The notes under the pieces are model-generated. The model saw nothing but the letters and a program-made list of their open reading frames with translations. It made no database searches and was not told where the DNA came from. DNA of 33,391 nucleotides, taken from positions 1 through 33,391 of the forward strand of contig JBATTK010000147.1 of NCBI GenBank assembly GCA_049670505.1, written 5' to 3'. This DNA is from JBATTK01 sp049670505. Lineage in GTDB: Bacteria > Bacteroidota > Bacteroidia > Flavobacteriales > Flavobacteriaceae. This document shows, one piece after another, positions 25,227 through 33,233 of the stretch (the stretch's first letter is position 1; each line of letters starts with the position of its first letter). The position numbers were made by a program, and so were the translations under genes.

Positions 25227-26270
25227 ATGAATCCCTACAAGTTTTTAGTATTCAGTTCCATAGCAATTTTATTCCAGGCCTGTGGAGGAGGTAATAACTC
25301 TGCATCCCAACTTTTTGATATTCAATTGGAAGGCAACAAAAATCAATTTCGACAGCATCAGCAAATTGGTATCGGTCTAAAGAACAAGAAGGAAAAAACC
25401 ATTGAAAGTATCTCTTATTCCATAGATGGCGCGGAACTAACGGTACAGGGTAATAAAGTTAGCATAGACGTTCCCAAACTAGGCAATAAGATTCTAAAAG
25501 CCGTAGTGAACTATGAAGGGACTACGGCCGAGATATCCAAAAAAATCAAAGTGTTGTCGGCAACTAGTCCGGAGCTGTATACCTATGAAATTTTAAACGA
25601 ATTTGCCCATGATAAGAAAGCCTTTACACAAGGGTTGGAGTTCCATAACGATACGCTCTATGAAGGTACCGGGAGAAAAGGAAAATCCTCTCTTAGAAAA
25701 GTCGATTTTAAAACAGGGAAAGTTTTGCAACAAATAGATTTGGACAACAATTTTTTTGGAGAAGGAATTACGATCCTTGGCGATAAGATTTATCAACTGA
25801 CCTGGCAGGGCAAAACCGGTTTTATCTATGATCTACACAATTTTAAAAAGATAGGCAATTTTCAGTATGGGCAAAGCAAGGAAGGATGGGGGCTTTGCAA
25901 TGATGGAAAAAAGTTGTTCAAAAGCGATGGTACGGAAAAAATATGGTTGTTAAATCCGGATACCTTAGAGGAAGAAGGGTATATTGAAACGGTAACGGAC
26001 AAATCTATCTTTAACAAGGCCAATGAACTCGAATATGTAGATGAAAAAATCTATGCCAACGTATGGCAAAAAGAAAGCATGATGATTATAAATGCCCATA
26101 GCGGAGCCATAGAGGGTGTCGTTAATTTTGCCGGACTAAAAGGAAAAGTAAGTCAACATGACGATTTGGATGTGTTGAACGGCGTTGCCTACCACCCTAC
26201 CCGAGAGACGTTCTTTGTTACCGGAAAAAACTGGGACAAGCTCTTTGAGATAAAGATTATTAAAAAGTAG
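25227..26270 (+). CDS. Glutaminyl-peptide cyclotransferase, lipoprotein form
   Basis: Cyclises N-terminal Gln of peptides to pyroglutamate; bacterial (plant-type) five-bladed propeller family. 347 aa. Lipobox ILFQAC (C19), then a small Ig-like N-terminal domain (about 28-110), then the propeller from about 118: AFTQGLEFHNDTLYEGTGRK, SSLRKVDFKTGKVLQ, FFGEGITILGDKIYQLTWQG, and WGLCNDGKKLFKSDGT are family blocks. Acts at the cell envelope or outer surface. First gene of a run of three with gaps of 41 and 26 bases; promoter at 25144-25177. Confidence 0.9.
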   Translation: MNPYKFLVFSSIAILFQACGGGNNSASQLFDIQLEGNKNQFRQHQQIGIGLKNKKEKTIESISYSIDGAELTVQGNKVSIDVPKLGNKILKAVVNYEGTTAEISKKIKVLSATSPELYTYEILNEFAHDKKAFTQGLEFHNDTLYEGTGRKGKSSLRKVDFKTGKVLQQIDLDNNFFGEGITILGDKIYQLTWQGKTGFIYDLHNFKKIGNFQYGQSKEGWGLCNDGKKLFKSDGTEKIWLLNPDTLEEEGYIETVTDKSIFNKANELEYVDEKIYANVWQKESMMIINAHSGAIEGVVNFAGLKGKVSQHDDLDVLNGVAYHPTRETFFVTGKNWDKLFEIKIIKK

Positions 26271-26311
26271 CTCATTGGTCGGCAAAATTAAATTTTAGAT
26301 AAACTCGGTAA

Positions 26312-26710
26312 TTGAAAACATACAGTAAAGAAATTATAGTTGCTAAAGATGATTTGGACGAGCTACAGCATGTAAATAACGTGCGCTATGTACAATGGGT
26401 ACAGGATGTGGCAAAGGAACATTGGCAATCTGCCGTTTCCAAGGAAATGCAAGAGCAAGTAGTTTGGGTATTGTTACGTCATCATATTAATTATCTCAAT
26501 CCCGCTGTATTGAACGATCGGATAACAGCAAAGACCTACGTTTCCCATAACAGAGGGGCAAAATGTACACGGATCGTAGAAATACACAACACCAAAAATG
26601 ACAAAACTCTGGTACGTTCAGAGACCGAATGGTGTTTGTTAAATGCCAAAAGTTTAAGACCTATTCGCATTTCAGACGAAATCAAGAATATTTTCGTTAA
26701 AAATATATAG
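26312..26710 (+). CDS. Hotdog-fold acyl-CoA thioesterase
   Basis: 132-aa cytosolic thioesterase of the 4HBT/YbgC type. The active-site block is DELQHVNNVRYVQWVQD, with D16 as the catalytic Asp, followed by WVLLRHHINYLNPAVLNDRI and the strand segment TRIVEIHN. The start is TTG at 26312; there is no in-frame ATG between the previous stop and the conserved block. It lies in the middle of a three-gene run. The acyl substrate is unknown. Confidence 0.9.
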   Translation: MKTYSKEIIVAKDDLDELQHVNNVRYVQWVQDVAKEHWQSAVSKEMQEQVVWVLLRHHINYLNPAVLNDRITAKTYVSHNRGAKCTRIVEIHNTKNDKTLVRSETEWCLLNAKSLRPIRISDEIKNIFVKNI

Positions 26711-26736
26711 TCGTCCATTTAAGTCCATAGAATTTT

Positions 26737-28281
26737 ATGCGCCCATATCTCTACCTTATTCCTATTGCTTTGTTAGTGACACTATGGAGTTCCTGTAGAA
26801 AGGATTTTGATTTTGAGGCAAGTACCGGCAGCTTGGAATTCTCGCGTGATACCGTTTTCTTGGATACCGTTTTCAGCAATATCGGTAGCAGTACCTATAC
26901 GCTAAAAGTATACAACCGAAGTAATGATGACCTTAGAATTCCCAATATCCGTTTGGGCGAAGGTGATAATAGCAGCTACAGGCTAAATGTGGACGGGGAG
27001 GCCGGGAAAGTATTCCAAGATGTTCCTATTTTAGCAAAAGACAGTCTTTTTATATTTGTTGAGACCACTTTTGATATTGAAACCACCAATGAAACCCAAT
27101 TTCTGTATACGGACGTCATCCAATTTGACCCCGAAAGCAATCTACAAGAAGTACACTTGGTTACCTTAATACAAGATGCCGTATTTCTGTTCCCCAGTGA
27201 GTTGGCGGATGGAACCGATGAAACCGTATTGTTGGGCTTGGACGAGGAAGGCAATGAGATACGGATCGAAGGTTTTGTGTTAGCCGATAATCAGTTGAAT
27301 TTCACCAATGAAAAACCCTATGTAATCTATGGCTATGCTGCAGTTCCCGAAGGAGACATCCTTAGTATGGATGCCGGAACACGCGTGCATTTTCACAAAG
27401 ATTCGGGAATTCTGGTCGGTCAAAATGCTTCGTTAAAAATAAGAGGGGAATTAAGTACCAATCAAGAACTCTTGGAAAATGAGGTGATTTTTGAAGGAGA
27501 CCGCCTAGAACCCTCATTTTCGGATATTCCCGGACAATGGGGCACTATTTGGCTTTTGCCGGGAAGTGTAGCCCATGAAATTGATTACCTTACCCTAAAA
27601 AACGCTACCGTAGGCCTTTTGGTAGAAGGCGAGGGAAATCTGCCCTCCCCTGACCTAACCATTAAAAATTCTAGCATCTATAACAGCGCTACCGTGAATT
27701 TATGGGGCAGAACGGCTACAATTATTGGAGAAAATATGGTGCTGGGCAGTGCAGGTAATGCTTCCCTGTATTGTAATTCCGGAGGGGATTATGAATTTAT
27801 ACACAGTACAATTGCCAATTATTGGACCGGTAGTTTTAGAAGTGGAGCTGCATTACAAATAGATAATTTCTCCAGAATTGATGCAGATCAGACGGGCGGT
27901 CAGGATTTGGTAAAGGCCAACTTCACTAATTGCATCATAGATGGCAATACTTCCCTGGAATTGTCTTTAAACCGTTCCGAAACCCATGCCTTTACCTATA
28001 ATTTCACCAATTGCCTCATTAAATTTCAGGACAATAGAGAACAGTTTATCGATGACCCCTTATATGATTTTGAAAACAAGCTGTTGTTTTCCAATATTTT
28101 GCTGAACCAAAATTCCGATTTTATGGCTCCTCAGGACAGTGATTTCAGGATTATGGAAACTTCGGCGGCCATAGATAGCGCGGAACCCGATTCGGCCCTT
28201 CTGGTACCCTTGGACATTTTAGGCATAGATCGAACCATTGCTCCAGATATTGGGGCCTATGAATTTATACCGGAAAACTGA
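26737..28281 (+). CDS. Lipoprotein with predicted beta-helix, hypothetical
   Basis: 514 aa, lipobox TLWSSC (C20) followed by RKDFDFE. Residues about 30-150 form an immunoglobulin-like part (VFLDTVFSNIGSSTYTLKVY). The part from about 190 on carries repeated short strands and 'TIKNSSIYNSATVNLWG', 'NFTNCIIDGNTSLEL' and 'YNFTNCLIKF', the pattern of a right-handed parallel beta-helix. No catalytic motif is recognised. The end reads 'IDRTIAPDIGAYEF', a phrase I recall from polysaccharide-related or surface beta-helix proteins of Flavobacteriia. It is the last gene of a three-gene run. Confidence 0.82.
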   Translation: MRPYLYLIPIALLVTLWSSCRKDFDFEASTGSLEFSRDTVFLDTVFSNIGSSTYTLKVYNRSNDDLRIPNIRLGEGDNSSYRLNVDGEAGKVFQDVPILAKDSLFIFVETTFDIETTNETQFLYTDVIQFDPESNLQEVHLVTLIQDAVFLFPSELADGTDETVLLGLDEEGNEIRIEGFVLADNQLNFTNEKPYVIYGYAAVPEGDILSMDAGTRVHFHKDSGILVGQNASLKIRGELSTNQELLENEVIFEGDRLEPSFSDIPGQWGTIWLLPGSVAHEIDYLTLKNATVGLLVEGEGNLPSPDLTIKNSSIYNSATVNLWGRTATIIGENMVLGSAGNASLYCNSGGDYEFIHSTIANYWTGSFRSGAALQIDNFSRIDADQTGGQDLVKANFTNCIIDGNTSLELSLNRSETHAFTYNFTNCLIKFQDNREQFIDDPLYDFENKLLFSNILLNQNSDFMAPQDSDFRIMETSAAIDSAEPDSALLVPLDILGIDRTIAPDIGAYEFIPEN

Positions 28282-28349
28282 TTTTTTCTTAATTTTTATA
28301 AAATTGAGAGTATTTTCTTCCAAAAATATTCATTTTCAGTGCATTACAT

Positions 28350-28380
28350 AGAAAAACCGTAGTTATTCTATGGTTTTTCT
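28350..28380 (+). other. Hairpin element, copy A, before the LytTR gene
   Basis: 13-bp hairpin: AGAAAAACC-GTAG, loop ttatt, CTAT-GGTTTTTCT (one G-U pair). Its 27-base core (28352-28378) is 24/27 identical to copy B at 32415-32441. It lies 68 bases after the beta-helix stop codon and 50 bases before the LytTR start, so it may be a terminator, a leader element or a protein-binding site. Confidence 0.6.
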
Positions 28381-28430
28381 TTAGTACGTTCTAATTTACT
28401 CTTCCTAATTTGCACCCAAGTACTTAGCTG

Positions 28431-29162
28431 ATGGAATATACGTATACCATTATTGACCCCGACGCCACTTCCAACTTGCAACTGCAGCATCTTTTGGAGG
28501 ACTATGACGATTTTGTGTGTACAGGATTGGCAAAAGGTACTTCCGACGGACTTAACATTATCCTGAAACATTTGCCCGATGTTGTTTTTGTAAACCTGAA
28601 CAAGAAGACCCAAGAATGTTTTCAGATGGTTATAGAACTTCATCAGTTCATGACTACCATGCCTATCTTTATAGGTATCGCAAAAAACAAGAATCATGCC
28701 TACGAAGCTATCAAAAATAATTTCTTCGATTACTGGCTGCAACCCTACAGTGAATTTGATATTCGCAAGTCCATTCTAAAACTGGTAAAGCTCGGCCCAA
28801 AAAAAGTCACTTCGCAAACCTTATGTTTAAAATCCTATAAAGACTTTCATTATTTGGATATCAATGAGATTCTTTATCTAAAGGCGGACAATAATGCTAC
28901 GGACTTTATAATGAAAGACGGTAGTATGGTAAGTGCCTTTAAAACATTAAAGACCTTTGAAAAGAACTTGCCCAAGAATTTTATCAGGGTACATCAAAGC
29001 TATATCATCAACACTAACTACGTCTCCAGGATCAACTATGGAAAATCTATTTGCGCTTTTAAAAATGGCGACTTACAATTGCCCTTTTCAAAATCCTATA
29101 AGGAGAACGTAGATGGACTGAAAAAAATCCTTGCCAAAAACACCATTTCTACCTTAAATTAA
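28431..29162 (+). CDS. LytTR transcription regulator with pseudo-receiver
   Basis: 243 aa. The N-terminal ~120 residues have the receiver fold (YTIIDPDATSN; PDVVFVNLN; MPIFIGIAKN; FFDYWLQPYSEFD), but the phospho-acceptor Asp is N55 and the conserved Lys is Q104, so it should not be phosphorylated in the usual way. The C-terminal LytTR DNA-binding domain (about 131-235) is well kept: FHYLDINEILYLKADNN, VSAFKTLKTFEKNL, FIRVHQSYIINTNYVSRI. It is the first gene of a signalling block with a histidine kinase and a second regulator. Its own signal must come another way, for example by ligand or protein contact. Confidence 0.9.
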   Translation: MEYTYTIIDPDATSNLQLQHLLEDYDDFVCTGLAKGTSDGLNIILKHLPDVVFVNLNKKTQECFQMVIELHQFMTTMPIFIGIAKNKNHAYEAIKNNFFDYWLQPYSEFDIRKSILKLVKLGPKKVTSQTLCLKSYKDFHYLDINEILYLKADNNATDFIMKDGSMVSAFKTLKTFEKNLPKNFIRVHQSYIINTNYVSRINYGKSICAFKNGDLQLPFSKSYKENVDGLKKILAKNTISTLN

Positions 29163-29310
29163 TAGAATCCTCTCAAAAAGGCCGTGTTTACTATCACATC
29201 TGGGTGGTTTACTAATACTTTTTTTCTCGACAGATCTCCCTGAGTTATCGTTCGTAGTTTAGCAGTAACATTAACAAACGCTTTTTAACTAACACAAAAA
29301 CACAATTAAC
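29163..29310. promoter_or_regulatory. Leader region of the 49-aa lipoprotein gene
   Basis: 148 bases without a gene. A near-match TAGTTTAG (one off TAnnTTTG) lies close to 29258-29265 within 'cgttcgTAGTTTAGcag'. No complete promoter or hairpin is clear. Confidence 0.25.
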
Positions 29311-29460
29311 ATGAGAAAGACCTTAAGTATTTTAGCCGTAGTTTTATTCAGTATGGGTTTATTTTCCTGCGAAGGAGAAAGCACTGCTGAAGACCAAGCA
29401 TTATACGAAACACAAGCCACGGATGGTGATGAAATAAAAACTGAGGATAGAGGAAACTAA
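29311..29460 (+). CDS. Small predicted lipoprotein, 49 aa
   Basis: A short ATG frame of 49 codons plus TAA. The N-terminus is MRKTLSILAVVLFSMG-LFSC, a typical lipoprotein signal with lipid Cys at C19, directly followed by a short acidic mature part (EGESTAEDQALYETQ...DGDEIKTEDRGN). Processing would leave about 30 residues. It lies alone between a 148-base leader and a strong terminator, just upstream of a TPR histidine kinase. It could be an exported signal, a kinase accessory, or a decoy; none is shown. The start is fixed by the signal peptide, as no earlier in-frame ATG is plausible. Confidence 0.75.
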   Translation: MRKTLSILAVVLFSMGLFSCEGESTAEDQALYETQATDGDEIKTEDRGN

Positions 29461-29475
29461 ACTTATCCCTGTTTT

Positions 29476-29515
29476 AAAAAAGAAGCCTTAAATAGTATTT
29501 AAGGCTTCTTTTTTT
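29476..29515 (+). terminator. Strong intrinsic terminator after the 49-aa gene
   Basis: 18-bp perfect stem (A6-GAAGCCTTAAAT / ATTTAAGGCTTC-T6) with a 3-base loop, followed by T. It separates the small lipoprotein gene from the kinase gene 27 bases later, so the small gene can be made at a much higher level than the kinase. Confidence 0.92.
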
Positions 29516-29541
29516 ATTATCTTGATGAGAGAAGTAGTGCT

Positions 29542-31647
29542 ATGAAATCAACCTTTTACCCTCTTATTAGAACAGCAATCTGTATTGTATTATTACTATG
29601 CCTGTTATGGTTTCAAGGTTGTCAAAACCATAGTGATATACAGACTAATACACCATTGGAAGTGGCTACCGATAGTGTTATGGTTTGGATAAAAAACGGA
29701 AATGATATCAGTTTATCCATAACGGACAGAAAGGAATTCTTGGAAAAGGCATATCGCGAAGCACAGACAAACACCAATGATTCTCTTAGGACCAGATACT
29801 TTTCACAACTTTCCTTGGCGTATCTGAGAATGAACGATTCCTTCTGGTTTAGGAAAACCAATCAAAGGACCATGAACCTTTCCAGAAAAATAAAAGATAC
29901 CGTAGTACAGGCAGAAGCCCATTGGGATCTGGCTACATTTTTCAAAAAAGCTGCAGTAGAAGATAGTGCCTATTACCATTATGGGGAGGCTCAAAAAATA
30001 TTTAATTCTATAGAAGACAACTTTTCTGCTGGAAAAATGCTCTACAATATGGCCGTGGTACAGGCCAATGTAAAAGATTATACCGGTAGCGAGATTACTA
30101 CGATAAAAGCAATTGAGCAATTAAGACCTCTTGACAAGTACATGCAATTGTATAAATGTTACAATAACTTAGGTTCCATTACCAAGGAATTAAAGGAATA
30201 CGACAAATCCATTGAATATTACAGGCTGGCTTTGGACTATTTAGATAAAGCGGACATAAAAAATGGTTTGCAGTACGATACGGAGAACAATATTGGAATT
30301 GTATATCAGGAACAGGGCAATCATAAAGAAGCAAAAACTTTTTTTAACAAGGTGGTCCAATATGATAGCCTGTTCTACAACGACACTAGATTGTACGCCA
30401 AAGCCCTTTCCAATTTAGCCTATAATAAAAGTAAGTTGGGCGATACAACGGGAGTGCTGCCAGCGCTTCAAACGGCCTTGAAAATACGGGATAGCATAAA
30501 CGACATCCGAGGAGTTTCATTGACCAGTTTCCATTTGGCCGAACATTATCTGACCCAAAAAGATACCGCCAATGCCCTTACGTATGCCAACAATGCAAAG
30601 GCTACCGCAGAACAAAGCAGTAACTATAAACGGCTGTTGGAAACCCTTAAACTTTTCCCTCGCATAGATCCCGCAAATGCAACCACCTATATACAGGAAT
30701 ATATTGCCTTGAACGATCAACTACAGATGGAAGAACGGAAGACACGCAACAAATTTGCCCGTATCCGTTTTGAAACCGATGAGTTCATTGAGCAAAATCA
30801 GCTCTTGGCAAAACAGCGGCAATTATGGATAGGTATCGCTACCGGACTGTTTTTGTTGGCAGGTGCGGTAACAATTATAGTTTATCAGCGGGTACGGAAT
30901 CAAAAACTAAAATTTCAGCAACAACAGCAAGAGAGCAATCAGGAAATCTTTGATTTGATGCTCTCACAAAAGAAAAAGGTGGAGGAAGGCAAGCAATCCG
31001 AACAAAAACGCATTTCCGAGGAATTACACGATGGTATCCTGGGCCAGATGAACGGTATTCGTATGATGCTTCTTGGCCTGAACAAGAAAACGGATGAAAC
31101 CGCAGTGGCCCAACGCTTAGAGGTTATTTCCAAGCTACAGGACGTACAGGAAGAAGTAAGGACTATTTCACACGAACTGAACCACGCTTCTTATCAAAAA
31201 TTTAATAACTTTATCCTCTCCATACAAGATCTTCTAAAAACAATAGGGGAATCTGCCCAAATGGAATATCAATTCCACTATGATGAGGATTTGGATTGGG
31301 ACGACTTGAACGGAGACCTGAAAATTAATGTATATCGCATGGTTCAGGAAAGCTTACAAAACTGTGTGAAACATGCCAAGGCAAAACAGGTGGTCTTGGA
31401 TTTTGACACCATGGAAACCCAACTTAAGATATCCATTACAGATGACGGGGCCGGTTTTGATATGAAAAAAGGCAAAAGGGGCATTGGATTAAAAAATATC
31501 ACCTCCAGGGTGCAAAAATTAAATGGAACTTGGGATATTAATAGTAAAATAGGGAAAGGTACAACTGTTACGATAGTGGTTCCCCTTACCAATGAAAGAC
31601 CCGAGCCACAAGCAAATATAAAAAGACCCGATTTACAAAACGTGTGA
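29542..31647 (+). CDS. TPR-containing sensor histidine kinase (HisKA_3)
   Basis: 701 aa. An N-terminal hydrophobic segment ends in WFQGC (C27, possibly lipidated, though the -3 residue is unusual). Residues about 60-395 are TPR-like and probably periplasmic (CYNNLGSITKELKEYDKSIE; NNIGIVYQEQGNHKEAKTFF). One membrane helix lies at about 427-449 (LWIGIATGLFLLAGAVTIIV), then a Gln-rich coiled coil. The kinase core has H496 in ISEELHDGILGQMN, N607 in RMVQESLQNCVKHA, the ATP box DDGAGFD (634-640) and GIGLKNI (647-653). All catalytic residues are intact, as in NarX/DesK-type kinases. The response regulator gene follows after 12 bases, so the two form a cognate pair. Confidence 0.93.
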   Translation: MKSTFYPLIRTAICIVLLLCLLWFQGCQNHSDIQTNTPLEVATDSVMVWIKNGNDISLSITDRKEFLEKAYREAQTNTNDSLRTRYFSQLSLAYLRMNDSFWFRKTNQRTMNLSRKIKDTVVQAEAHWDLATFFKKAAVEDSAYYHYGEAQKIFNSIEDNFSAGKMLYNMAVVQANVKDYTGSEITTIKAIEQLRPLDKYMQLYKCYNNLGSITKELKEYDKSIEYYRLALDYLDKADIKNGLQYDTENNIGIVYQEQGNHKEAKTFFNKVVQYDSLFYNDTRLYAKALSNLAYNKSKLGDTTGVLPALQTALKIRDSINDIRGVSLTSFHLAEHYLTQKDTANALTYANNAKATAEQSSNYKRLLETLKLFPRIDPANATTYIQEYIALNDQLQMEERKTRNKFARIRFETDEFIEQNQLLAKQRQLWIGIATGLFLLAGAVTIIVYQRVRNQKLKFQQQQQESNQEIFDLMLSQKKKVEEGKQSEQKRISEELHDGILGQMNGIRMMLLGLNKKTDETAVAQRLEVISKLQDVQEEVRTISHELNHASYQKFNNFILSIQDLLKTIGESAQMEYQFHYDEDLDWDDLNGDLKINVYRMVQESLQNCVKHAKAKQVVLDFDTMETQLKISITDDGAGFDMKKGKRGIGLKNITSRVQKLNGTWDINSKIGKGTTVTIVVPLTNERPEPQANIKRPDLQNV

Positions 31648-31659
31648 ATCTAATACACC

Positions 31660-32334
31660 ATGTCCATGAAAACATTACGGATTTTAGCGGTAGATGACCA
31701 TGAAATGACAACTATTGGCTACAAATATATTTTGGAGGATGCAGATTTCAAGGATTTTAAAATTCATGTAGATACCGCAAAGAGCTTTGCATTGGGAAAA
31801 GAAAAAATTGAGGAATCCGCTAAATCCTTTAAGTATGATATTATCTTACTGGACATACAACTCTCCAACTCGAATGACACGCCGCCGGATAGCGGGGAAG
31901 ATTTGGGCATTTTGGCCAGAAAAGTGGTTCCCGAATCCAAGATTGTTTTCATGTCTTCCTTTAGCGATAATTACAGAATAAATAGTATTCTTAAAACGGT
32001 TGACCCGGAAGGTTATATGGTGAAGTCCGAAATAGACCAGAAGTCATTGGAAGCTATGGTAAAAACGGTAACTACCAATCCTCCCTATTATACGCAAAAA
32101 GCGCTTTCTGCCATCCGAAAGAAAATGTCCAATGATATGTCCTTGGATGATAATGATAAAAAACTCCTTTATTATCTTTCTATTGGAACCAAGACCAAGG
32201 ATATGGTAAATCATATCTCCCTTTCCCTTGCCGGAATAGAAAATAGAAAAAGACACTTGAAGACTCTTTTTGGAATTGACAAACAAAATGATCAGGCCTT
32301 GATACGAGAGGCCAAAGAAAGGGGTTTTATCTAA
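31660..32334 (+). CDS. Response regulator, receiver plus LuxR-like HTH
   Basis: 224 aa, second gene of the kinase operon. The receiver has D12, D13 (AVDDHEM), phospho-acceptor D65 (IILLDIQL), S99/S100 (FMSS) and K122 (YMVKSE), so it is active. The loop after D65 is long (SNSNDTPPDSGEDLG) compared with the usual LPDMDG. The C-terminal domain (about 160-224) matches the LuxR/NarL HTH pattern in outline (LDDNDKKLLYYLSIGTKTKD; SLSLAGIENRKRHLKTLFGI) but is divergent. ATG at 31660 and 31666 are both possible. Confidence 0.9.
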   Translation: MSMKTLRILAVDDHEMTTIGYKYILEDADFKDFKIHVDTAKSFALGKEKIEESAKSFKYDIILLDIQLSNSNDTPPDSGEDLGILARKVVPESKIVFMSSFSDNYRINSILKTVDPEGYMVKSEIDQKSLEAMVKTVTTNPPYYTQKALSAIRKKMSNDMSLDDNDKKLLYYLSIGTKTKDMVNHISLSLAGIENRKRHLKTLFGIDKQNDQALIREAKERGFI

Positions 32335-32410
32335 TTTTTTTAAGGGGCTTACCTTTTTGGTAAATAAAGGACTACATAAAACTATTTTTTCACAACATTT
32401 TTTACTGTTT

Positions 32411-32445
32411 ACACAAAAACCTTAATTATTCTAAGGTTTTTGTGT
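32411..32445 (+). other. Hairpin element, copy B, before the 32510 gene
   Basis: Perfect 14-bp stem ACACAAAAACCTTA / TAAGGTTTTTGTGT with a 7-base loop. The core 32415-32441 matches copy A at 28352-28378 in 24 of 27 bases, and the differences in the stem keep base pairing. It lies 76 bases after the response-regulator stop codon and 64 bases before the next ATG. Confidence 0.6.
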
Positions 32446-32468
32446 AATTCAAATCTCTACTTTACCAT

Positions 32469-32476
32469 TAAGTTTG
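32469..32476 (+). promoter_or_regulatory. Possible -7 box for the 32510 gene
   Basis: TAAGTTTG is an exact TAnnTTTG 33 bases before the ATG at 32510. The nearest TTG is in the 3' arm of hairpin B, 26 bases away, slightly too far. The box overlaps the frame's earliest possible start (TTG 32474), which favours the ATG at 32510. Confidence 0.4.
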
Positions 32477-32509
32477 TGGATAACTATTTGTTTTAAACCA
32501 CAGTTCCCA

Positions 32510-33184
32510 ATGCCTATACATTCCGACGGCTCTAGAAAAGATCTACATTTTGAGTTTCAAAATAGCTCAAAACTGGTAGGACTGGATACTTTCAAAAAAA
32601 CTTTGGAAAGAGACTTTTTTTCCGAAGTCAATATACGTAATCAATCTTCAGAAGAAACTTCCAACGGTCTAATTATTGAATTGGACTGTAATTTTAGATT
32701 GTTAGAAATCCTATACCATTTAAAAAGTGGTACTTGGGGAAATAGTATCAAAAAAAGTAGTTCCACAGAAAAGTCCTGTTTTTCCAAATTGTTATTACAG
32801 CTAAGAGAACTGAACAAAACGCATGTGGATGTGGAGGAGTTCTCCCTTATCCTGAATGATACCTCCGTCATCATTAATAAGATATACGAACAAAGTATTC
32901 CCGAACAACTAGAAAGCATTTTTACCAAGGTAGCCGAACACTTTGTATATTTTACTAAGGAATTAACAGAGATTCCTTTTGAGATATATGTTCCGGTCTT
33001 TGAAGAAAGTCTATTAAAAAGTGACACCGCCCTGTTGAACATTCAAACGGGCAATAATAGCGAAAAGGACTATTTTGGATATTGGGGATTATATTTTGAC
33101 TCAGAAGAAGATGCCGTAATTTATGATTTAGCCGATAGATCCATTGTATATGGAGACTTGTATACGCTAAACCATTTATCCTAA
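32510..33184 (+). CDS. Hypothetical protein, 224 aa
   Basis: Function not recognised. The ATG at 32510 (MPIHSDGSRKDLHFEF) is preferred; an earlier TTG at 32474 is unlikely because a promoter box covers it. No signal peptide or membrane segment. The sequence mixes alpha and beta parts, is rich in Glu, Ser and Leu, and ends with a Tyr/Asp-rich tail (YFGYWGLYFDSEEDAVIYDL). It follows the kinase/regulator pair on the same strand, after hairpin B, and might be a target of it. Confidence 0.7.
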   Translation: MPIHSDGSRKDLHFEFQNSSKLVGLDTFKKTLERDFFSEVNIRNQSSEETSNGLIIELDCNFRLLEILYHLKSGTWGNSIKKSSSTEKSCFSKLLLQLRELNKTHVDVEEFSLILNDTSVIINKIYEQSIPEQLESIFTKVAEHFVYFTKELTEIPFEIYVPVFEESLLKSDTALLNIQTGNNSEKDYFGYWGLYFDSEEDAVIYDLADRSIVYGDLYTLNHLS

Positions 33185-33220
33185 TGGGAAATTAATATAT
33201 AGGGCTATTGATTTCCCATT
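33183..33220. terminator. Possible terminator between convergent genes
   Basis: Inverted repeat AATGGGAAAT (33183-33192) / ATTTCCCATT (33211-33220), 18-base loop, between the 32510 gene and the convergent glyA. No long T tract follows. Confidence 0.4.
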
Positions 33221-33233
33221 TACGGCTCAAATA

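Noticed and set aside
25094..25294. Plus-strand frame over the SRP RNA
   Set aside because: It runs through the conserved domain IV of ffs and overlaps the cyclotransferase start. The RNA explains the sequence.
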